A stretch of DNA of 64,000 nt, taken from contig CM049315.1 of the NCBI GenBank assembly GCA_026874595.1, forward strand, positions 11,904,664 to 11,968,663, given 5' to 3'. The number at the start of each line of letters is the position of its first letter. Position 1 is the stretch's first letter. The translations under genes and the position numbers were made by a program. The notes under the pieces were generated by a model. That model was not told where the DNA came from and searched no databases. It saw only the letters and a program-made list of their open reading frames with translations. Of the stretch, positions 13,624 through 22,800 are shown piece by piece. Source of the stretch: Sipunculus nudus. Lineage: Eukaryota > Annelida > Sipuncula > Golfingiida > Sipunculidae.

Positions 13624-13665
<42 letters not shown>
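13624..13665. repeat. (TA)n microsatellite
   Basis: A pure TA run of about 40 bp followed by a broken TA stretch to 13678. Confidence 0.9.
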
Positions 13666-13668
<3 letters not shown>

Positions 13669-14093
13669 TATATATAATTGCTGTGTTTCTGATTGTATAC
13701 AGGTGAAAATACACAGGGCGTTAACTGGCAACTTGTGTATGGGTGTTATAGCGATAAGTTTATAACTCTGTTTATCCGAGATCTCGTAAACATTAACTCA
13801 GTATTTGATGTTATGACTGTATATACATATATATTGTACTTGGTGTATATGAATCCATGCATGTAGGCAGGTTTTCTCGACTTTCAATGACATTTCAATC
13901 ATCCCCCGGGCTTTAAATAACAAATCCCATGTATGTATGTTAAAATTATCACCTTGGGACTAGTCATTTATTTCTGTGTATCGTCATGCTTGGTCTTAAT
14001 CAGAATTGATGGCGTCAGTTTTTCTTCAAGAGTGGTTGTGGGGTGGGGGGGGGGGGTGATTCGCAGGCGTTAAAAGGTATGTTAGGACAACTT

Positions 14094-14131
<38 letters not shown>

Positions 14132-15521
14132 TATTGTCTGTGTGACGCATTTCAAATACATGTATATCACAATTAAGTATAAGGTTTAAAAAAAGGTATT
14201 ATGTTTTCAGTATATATTAATTTAAACGAGGTTTAGATGTGTAATATTCCATGGAAAACTCAAAAATGGAACCAAAGTCTATAATTTAATCATTAGTATA
14301 TTTCATTTCGAACATAAAAAAAATATTCTATGAAAAACAGGGGAATAATTACATTGCCCATTCCCCCCCCCCTGCTAATAAATGTGTGTGTGTGTGTGTG
14401 GGGGGGGGGGGGTTATACTTCCCAACCCCCTGTATTGACGCCCCTGTTGATTGCTCATTTCAGGGTTAAACAAAATGATGTAAATACTCTGGTGGCATGC
14501 ATGCTAGGGTTCATTGTCTTCTTGTTCCGATACAAACGACTGTGTTATACCAACTCCCAGAAAGCATCAATTCCATTTAACGTATATAACGAAAACTTCC
14601 TTTAACCCAAACCTGACAGTAACAATATAGAAATTAGGTGAGGCATCTCGCTCACCAAAAGACTGCTGTACACAAAAGACAAAAGAGTAACCTGGCATTC
14701 CATAAAGACCCACGTGCCCTGAGAGACGCACAGATAGAGACAGGGGTGAACACGTCACATCCGTGAAACTTAAAATGACAGAATTAGTATAGTCGTTGAA
14801 TATAAATATAATCCTTATTTCATTATTATTCGGATACTTGTTTAATATTAATGTTTTAACTATCCAACCCGGACCACCAAAGTGGTGATGATTACAGAAG
14901 TGTTGTTTATTGATAGTCTCTCTCTGACTGATTAATTGATTAATTAATTACGAAATACAGTTTAAAAATTGTTTCCACGATACCTTATATAACGAGATAT
15001 TAGGTTAATTGTCTGGTGTTCTTATAACAAAAAATGCAAATGGATATTTCAAGACCTCTGGCATAAAAAGCAGCATTCAATGTAAACCTTTTGGCTTGAC
15101 AAGCAAATTTCAAATACCATATTTGATTCACAGATGACCCAGATCATGTTCACGAATGTTTTCTGAACCTGTATTCAATCGATACATAATGGTGAATCGT
15201 GTTTGATCAAACTTTATATAAAAAACCTATTTTTCATATTCCTGTCAAGTATGACAAACTTCAAAGACAAACCTGAAAGTGTGATTCACCAACCTAATTG
15301 AAAGTTAATTATTCTATCATTATATCCATGCGAAGGTCTGTTACAGTACTGACAGCCAGTTCTTCATTTAAACGATTTAAGGTTTTTAAAATCACATGGT
15401 CACATTCAAGCTTGACTAAGGTCAAAGGTTTATTCACGTGTATTTTTCACAATGAAATATCCATGTTTTAAAGTACATCTATTTATTCCGAAAATGTATA
15501 ACTTGAAATATCCGTTTTCTT

Positions 15522-15522
<1 letters not shown>

Positions 15523-15580
<58 letters not shown>
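15523..15580. repeat. (TA)n microsatellite
   Basis: A pure TA run of about 58 bp upstream of the OATP gene. Confidence 0.9.
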
Positions 15581-15581
<1 letters not shown>

Positions 15582-16103
15582 ACATATTAGCCGATGTTTA
15601 CCTAAATTGTGTGGGACTATTGGTCCGTTTCTTTTCCATTTATTTTTCATATCCTTGTTAGATGTTTTGCCAGACCTATTTCTCCGTCTGAAACGGTTTT
15701 GTATTTTAGATACACGTGATTACTGCGCACGGTCATAATAACCGACTTTAACAACTTGAAATACGTGGTGGTCAAATTTTAAAGGTCATACGAGGGTTTC
15801 GCATGTTCATTCAAATGGCAGTATGCGTATATATATAGGACTCAAAATACAGGGCTAGGGGCCTACCCAGCTGCGAAAAAAAGGTAAGAAAAGGGCTCCC
15901 AAAATATCAGACTTCTTAAGATCATAAATTGGATACTTTGATATTGTAACCTTCGTATATATCTGTAAATGCACTAAATGCAGGAACAATCGCTTTCAAT
16001 GTGTCTTGTATTTCAGGTTTTGACCAAAGCCTCCTTGCCATGGCTAGATAAACCTTCATCATACTGACTTTAATACGATTGATGACCGCCATCACGAGCC
16101 AAC

Positions 16104-16818
16104 ATGGCGCACACGTCTAGTTCCGGTTCTCTGTATAACCAAGAGCATTCTGGGACAGATAATCCCACAGGATCTGATGGAGAAAATATAACCGTCCATA
16201 GACAAGACGACACAGGTGTTGCCAGGGTTATGGTCAGCGCCTCCGATATCGGGAACGATACCTCGGTGGATCCTGGTGACCTACAAGTGGAGGAAAATGT
16301 TACGCCGAAACGAAAAGGCAAACACAAACGCCGAAAACATGACGAGCATGCCGGACGAAAAGGCAAGACAAAAACCAAGAAACTAACCGCCGCAGCAATA
16401 GAGGCCGCCAACAAAAGTTTGCTAAATGGATGTATGTGCACGTGGCGGAGTATGCCCTTGTTTGTTACCGTTATGTGTTGGATGTTGTTCCTACGCGGAG
16501 TCATAGAGGAATTTGCGTTGCAGCTCCGTTCAGTTCTTGTTACAGAGGCATATCTGAAGCTGAGTGAAGTAGAGTTTTTGGCCGGTTTGGAAGAGTTCGG
16601 GGTGATCATAGCGCTCTTGTTTGTTTCTCTTTACGCCTCTCGGATGAACAAACCACTGGCAATATTCGCAGGAAGCGTCATCGTGTCCATCAGTTACGGG
16701 GTCTTCGTTGTACCACCACTAGGGTTGGCTCGCCCGGAGGCCATAAGGGGTCCAGCGCTCAGCTTGAAAGATATGTCCATGTATTACGTAGACGTCGGGA
16801 ACAACACAGCGTGCCGCG
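16104..16818 (+). CDS. OATP exon 1 (aa 1-238)
   Basis: First coding exon. Residues 1-105 are a polar, predicted cytoplasmic N-terminus with a Lys/Arg-rich patch around 70-95. From about residue 113 come TM1, TM2 (ending in SLYASRMNKP) and TM3, as in OATPs, where TM2 is followed by a short basic loop. The donor is CGCG|GTGAGG, phase 1. A pyrimidine-rich AG at 16015-16016 could be the acceptor of a 5' UTR exon (inferred). Confidence 0.92.
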
Positions 16819-19800
16819 GTGAGGCGGCATCAGTACATTTAAGTTTTTAGAGTGGGTAGTGCGTTTTCACTCTGAGATGCACTATGAAAGTTCGTTAATT
16901 CTGTAGCAGAAACCTACTCTTTTCATGTTCTTACATTTTGTGAAAAGCTTGACGTTTGTTATTTAACATCAAGGCCTATTGGCTGTAGAGGCATTAAAAA
17001 TGGAGTTCAGATTTATTGCTAAAGTTTATTTTTTTGATAACATGGAATCAAGCGTGCTTATCTTTTGTAGTAAGTCTATTTCTCTGTGTATATAAGGACT
17101 CTTATGTAAACACATTTTTTTCTGATAAAGGCTACCCTTTGAGATGTAACTTAGATGTTTTTTTGATAATAATTATTATTTTAATAAATTTCATTTCAGT
17201 ATTCAGATTGTAGTTAAAAAAAAATTATAAAATAAAAGCACCGACAGATACTCTCAAACAGCACTATGTCAACAAATGTTACTATTGCCATACTAAAGAC
17301 TGATATATATGAATTAACAAAGCGTTCTGCCATGACGATTATACGTTCTGTTACAGACCAGATCTTCCTCCCGGATCAGAAGGACGGGGTGTTCTCATTG
17401 TTCAGTCTCTCTCGGATCCTCACGGGGATCGGGTCCTCCTTTCTCTATGTGCCAGGACTTTTGTACATTCACGATAACATGGGAGAAGTCAGAATTCCCG
17501 TAGCGTTCGGTAAGATATAAATTGCAGTAGTGGAAGAACATTCATTAATTTCCACCTTTTTCCAAATAGCACAAATTTAAGCGATATCTTTCGAACAAAA
17601 AGAGTAATAGCCAATATAAAATTTAAAAATTTTACGGATGAATATAATATATATAGTGAATGAATGAAAGGAAACGGATGAATGATAATAATAGATGAAA
17701 ACAATTATCCCTTTTCACTTCCTGAATAAACCCTTTATGACTAGCAGCATAATTACCTTCCGTTCAAGTTTACACCACATTCTTTAACTATTCTCTTTCG
17801 CTTTATTTTAATTTGATTCCTGCTAGGTTAATGAAAGTTCCCAAACATGGGTGAGACCAACATTTAGGTAATATCCGCCATTTCACTTAAGAAAGTTGCT
17901 AAATCCCTGTTTGTACGAAAAATTATGCTTCACTTAAATTTTTTTTAGTTCTCCAGCTAAAAATCCGCGCCACTGATATATGTAGGTTTATATGTATGTA
18001 TACCCGTAGGTCTGGTCCTGGGAGCTGGCGGTATTGGTAGGTTTGCTGGAGCCATTCTAGGGGAGTACGTCCCGAACCAAAGCTTCGTCATCAGAGGTAG
18101 GGGGATTAAATGTTCATATATACCCGCAACTAATCGACGCACTTAATAGCATGTACTACATAAATATTACAGTATCCCTTATAATTGACCTTGTTCTTGG
18201 GGGAAAATGTTTTCCGGCAAATATCTCGTAAAGGGCTTCATAAAATAAAGACAGAACTTTTATTGATAGCGTGACTTGGAGAAAACATCTAAAGTTTCCT
18301 CTGAAAATAAGCTGAATCAAAAAGATTTAACAATACGGAAATATTTTTTTTGTATTACCTATAACCCGGGGCGGATCTAGGATTATTTTATTTTTGCGGG
18401 GGGAGGGGGGGGGGGTGTTACAATTTTCTTTGAATGATAAATCAAAGACCTTAAAAGCAGAGCAACTCGAGAAGGGTTTAAGCTGTCAAAATACTGGGAA
18501 AACCGTGCAAAAAGGGTAATTTTTCTGTAATGGTTTTATTGAGTAACTATCTCCGTCGTTCCTAAAAACGGTCTACAGGTTTTGGAAGTGAGTGTGTGTG
18601 TCGGGGGGGGGGGGGGGGTCCAGGCCAGAAAATTGATCTGAAAACCTAAAAAGGTTTTTTTAGCTTAAAGCCCCCCCCCCCCCCCCCCGATCCACTTCTG
18701 CCTGCTTACATCTCTTTTTATAAATGATATCACCCATATTGTTGTAGGTGGGACGTGGCCGTACGTGTTTATCGTGGCTGGCGGCCTGGTCCTTCTGTCG
18801 TCCTTGTTGTTCCTGCCCTTCCCGGCCTGGACGAAGTGTGTTCCTTGGTATGCCAGGAGGAGGGTCCGCCAGGTACAGGTGGTGAGGCGGGAAAGTCGAC
18901 GACCACGAAGAGAACAGTCCAAAAGCAAGAAGAAGAAGAAGACAAAGGCGGACAGGACCAAGAAGTCTGGTGGTCGTACCACAGCCGCAGAATCGACAGA
19001 TGCAGAGGACACTGATGTTCGTAAGGTAACTAGCTCAGACGTATAGGAAAACAGGTGAAAATGAAAAATCCTTGACAGAAGTTAAAGTCAATTTGTTGCT
19101 TTGATGCAGTAAATGTTAAAAGTATAAACTTGTCTTTCTGACAGGTATTATTGCGGCATGAAGACCAACATGTCTGACTGGGTATCTTCGAATGATTATT
19201 CACTCCTGTTTTTAGTCTTCCTTAATCACGCAACGTATATTAATACGATTTTACATCTACAATTGTTGAACATCTTTCATGTAATTACCATTCTCTTCTG
19301 AATATTCAGGTGGACGTTGTAGCGGAGAACTCCAATGAAAACGCATCCCTTCCTCAAGCAAAACGTGCCCATCGTAAAACCAGCAAAGGGGGTGACAGAA
19401 AGAAGAATGCCAGGGAAACCGATAAATCGGAGGCGAATGAGAGTACGGCAGAAATCGCAGAAGGCACCAGCAAAGAGTCACACAAAGAAAGGAAGTCAAA
19501 GGAAGAGAGCCGGTCGAAGAGGAGGCAAAGAGAGAGAGACGCAGAGAAGGACGCAGCACGGAGACGAGAGAGGAAGAGGAGAGAACGGGAACTAGAGGAG
19601 TGTGAACTGACAGAGGACCAGAAGTCGGCAATGGAGAGGAGGAGGAGGAGGATACCGTTTGAATGTCGCAGTAAGTAACTTAGGCCAGAATCTAGATTGA
19701 CGCATCGATTGATTGTACCTATCCTGCGTAACGAATCGATGGGTTGCACTTTATCCAGCGTAACTTTAGCCAGAATCTAGACTGACATGTCGATGGGTTG

Positions 19801-22800
19801 TACCCTTTCCTCCGTAACTTAAGCCAGAATATAAAATGACGAATCGAAGGGTTGCACCCTTTCCTCCGTAACTTAAGCCAGAATATAAAATGACGAATCG
19901 ATGGGTTGCACTTTATCCAGCGTAACTTTAGCCAGAATCTAGATTGACGCATCGATGGGTGGTACCCTATCCTGCGTAACTTGAGCCAGAATCTAGACTG
20001 ACGAGTCGATGGGTTGCACCCTATCCAGCATAAAATAGGCCAGAATCTTGACTGACGAGTCGATGGGTTGTACCTTTTCCAGCATAACTTAAGCCTGAAT
20101 TTGAATTGACGTATGGATGGGTTGCACCCTATCCAACGTGTAACCACGAAAAGGCTGCTGAACGGAACTGATGTACCAAGCACACACATTATATGATCGT
20201 TCATAGGGTTGGTGGACGTGGGGGTGATAAGGATGGGGAAACATATTTCTTATGACATTTCTTTTTTCTTATTCAAATAAATTTTGTTCCTTGATACGTT
20301 TTCATATCTGGCATCTCTGGCATTTAAAGTTTTACCCTTTGGTTAACCTTATTTAGGGCCGAGCACAAACGAAAGAACAATGTTTGGTAAATAACTATTA
20401 AAAGTTGACATAGGAAACGTTTTATAAATAAAGTGTTATAAATACATCTACAGGATATAAGCGTGTATGCTATTGATACTTTTCATTATAACAGAGATTA
20501 TTCTAAAGTGTAATTTCTGGCTATTCCCCTTGGAGTGATAGTGCTGAGAGACAGGTAGGCGGACAGAGAGAACCCAGCACAAACACATGTACGTACACAC
20601 ACATAGAAGGAGAGAGAAAATTTAAATCGTGTTTGATTTTTTTTCCTGACAGGATGCGTATTATCCGATGAGAGTTTATATCGTGTATCTTTTTATCAGA
20701 CATGATGTCTATGAGAGAGTTTATATCGTGAATCTTTTCATCAGACATGATGTCTATCGTGTGGAAGACGATGAGGAATGGGACGTTCATCCTCAGCACG
20801 CTGTCTCTGACGATCCTCAGTCTCATGTTCCACGGCTACTACAGCTCGTTCGCCGAGTTCCTGGACCTTGAGTACCAGAAACCTAGACCCTCTGTGTCTT
20901 CCAACATCCTCTCCGGTAGGTCTATTATACATCATGTTTGACTTCTAGACCAGTTATGTCATCTAAAATTCAAGTTGGTCCGGCCGTGCAGAGACCATAC
21001 CGGTTCGATATATAAAATAAAACGTATATATTTTTTTTTCATCAAATCCATGTATGTGCACACACCTGGGTCTCGCTTTTCAAACCTGATAGGAATCTTG
21101 TAGTGCACGTAATATAGAAGACGTAATAATTCAATGTTGTAATCGCTTTTGTTATGATGTTTATATATAACAACAAAATCTTTAAGTATTTCTCAAAGAA
21201 GAGCGCGATTGCCATGCATATATATATGATTCTCTGGAACCATTACATATTTCAATGTAATAAGACAGTGTCCAGACACGGACAGAAAACATCAGTCTGG
21301 TATTTGGCTTGATCGCTAAAATGTGACAGTTGACGTTAGCAAATATAAAACTGAAATTCTTTGGAATTACCTCGTCCTGTAGTACATCAAAATATATGAA
21401 GCTAATGCCTGGTTAAGTTACTTCGACCTTTGATTTTATTTAAGGTGTGTGTATACCACTTTTCGCATCGGTTGGCATGGTGATTGGCGGTTACTTGGGA
21501 ACAAATTACAAGATCAAGGCACATAAACTGGTGTTCATGTCTCTCCTCTCGGTATTCATTGCGACGGTGGCCCTGGCCGCAAACATGGCCATCGGCTGTG
21601 GAAATCGGAACTTGAATTCAACGGTCAATGCACAAAGGTAAACTGCACGTCTTCATGATACGTAGCACGTTGTCTGATTTAAAGTCTGCGGGTGTCCGCT
21701 GCATCAGTCACAAGCATAGACGTGATTACACAGGGTATTTATTATGAAATCAGATGTGTGTATGTGTTTGTTTGCATCCAAAAGCCGCGATGGCAGCTTG
21801 TTTACGACGAAATGTGTGTTGGTCTTTTATTCTTTCGTCTTTAATTTACATTTTCCTGGTTGGCCCTGACAGTTTTTGCTAATTTCTGCAATTGATTTTA
21901 CGGGGCATGTAGAGATTCCATTAAGCAATTAGATAGTAGTCCAATGTAACGTCGTTATGTAACGGATATAGAATATATAAACTTTGGCCGTTATTAATAC
22001 TAATACCATATGTGTATGTTATGGGGTGACATAATAAAACACTCGAGATATAAAGACCTTTATTACGCTTTCATGCAGCTTCGAGTACGCATTTAACTGC
22101 AAGGGCTGGCAGGTCGGCTCACAGAAGTGCGCACGGTCTGTGTTTGTGCCAGTTTGCAGGGAGGACACCCAGACTACGTATCCGTCACCATGCCATGCCG
22201 GCTGTTTAAGCAACTCAACAAACCCCTCCAACGGTGTAAGCTATTTAAAACACTTAGGATTAATGACCGAATACAGAAGCGGATCCCGAAGAGGGGTCCA
22301 GAAGTGTCTGCATCCCTCCCAACCGTGCCGCAACTTTGTTTAAGGCTTTCAAACTTATCATTACGGCTTAGACCCCACCCTTGCCCTCATCTGGTGATTA
22401 TTTAAGGTTCTCTTGTTAGTCCTCCAGGGTTCGACCCTTCTTTTAAAAAAAATCATGGTGCGGCCCCTAGAATCTATACAATGAAAGTGTATGAATGACA
22501 CATGGTAAATCATTATGATATCAGAAATCTTTTTTGATAGAATAAAGGATAGTCTTTGAAAAAAAGGTAAACGAGGGCTGTTAAGAACTACGCCATTATT
22601 TGTTTCAAACGGTGAGTGCCCGTGTTGTCGCCGGTAAAAACATTTTAGAAATGTTAATGTTAGAGAACATTTCGAATTAAACCATTATCCTAGAAGGCAC
22701 TCAGAAAATAACCTGAAAATTAATTGTTAGCCCTTATATTGCTCAGTTCTTCTAATAATAATACAAAGGCCAATTCGCTCTGTTAGATTTGTTTTTTTCT

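Larger units (their letters stand above)
10423..16015. other. Unrecognised DNA with microsatellites
   Basis: No supported gene. It contains (TC)n at 10629-10654, (TA)n at 13624-13665, 14098-14126 and 15523-15580, and G/C-run elements at 12230-12445 and 14355-14415. The open frame at 10908-11261 (minus) resembles nothing recognised. The OATP promoter probably lies near the end of this stretch or upstream of an unseen 5' UTR exon. Confidence 0.4.

Noticed and set aside
16070-16609. 179-codon antisense frame opposite OATP exon 1
   Set aside because: Shadow of a GC-richer coding exon; the plus-strand frame has the family match, start context and phase.
19354-19749. Ser/Leu-rich antisense frame opposite OATP exon 5
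   Set aside because: Complement of Arg/Glu-rich codons; no independent support.
19719-20204. 161-codon open frame on the minus strand with 18-residue repeats
   Set aside because: It is a by-product of the 54-bp minisatellite, whose unit is a multiple of three, inside an OATP intron; no start context or domain.
22428-22441. GGGTTCGACCC resembling a tRNA B box
   Set aside because: No A box or cloverleaf fits upstream at the right distance.
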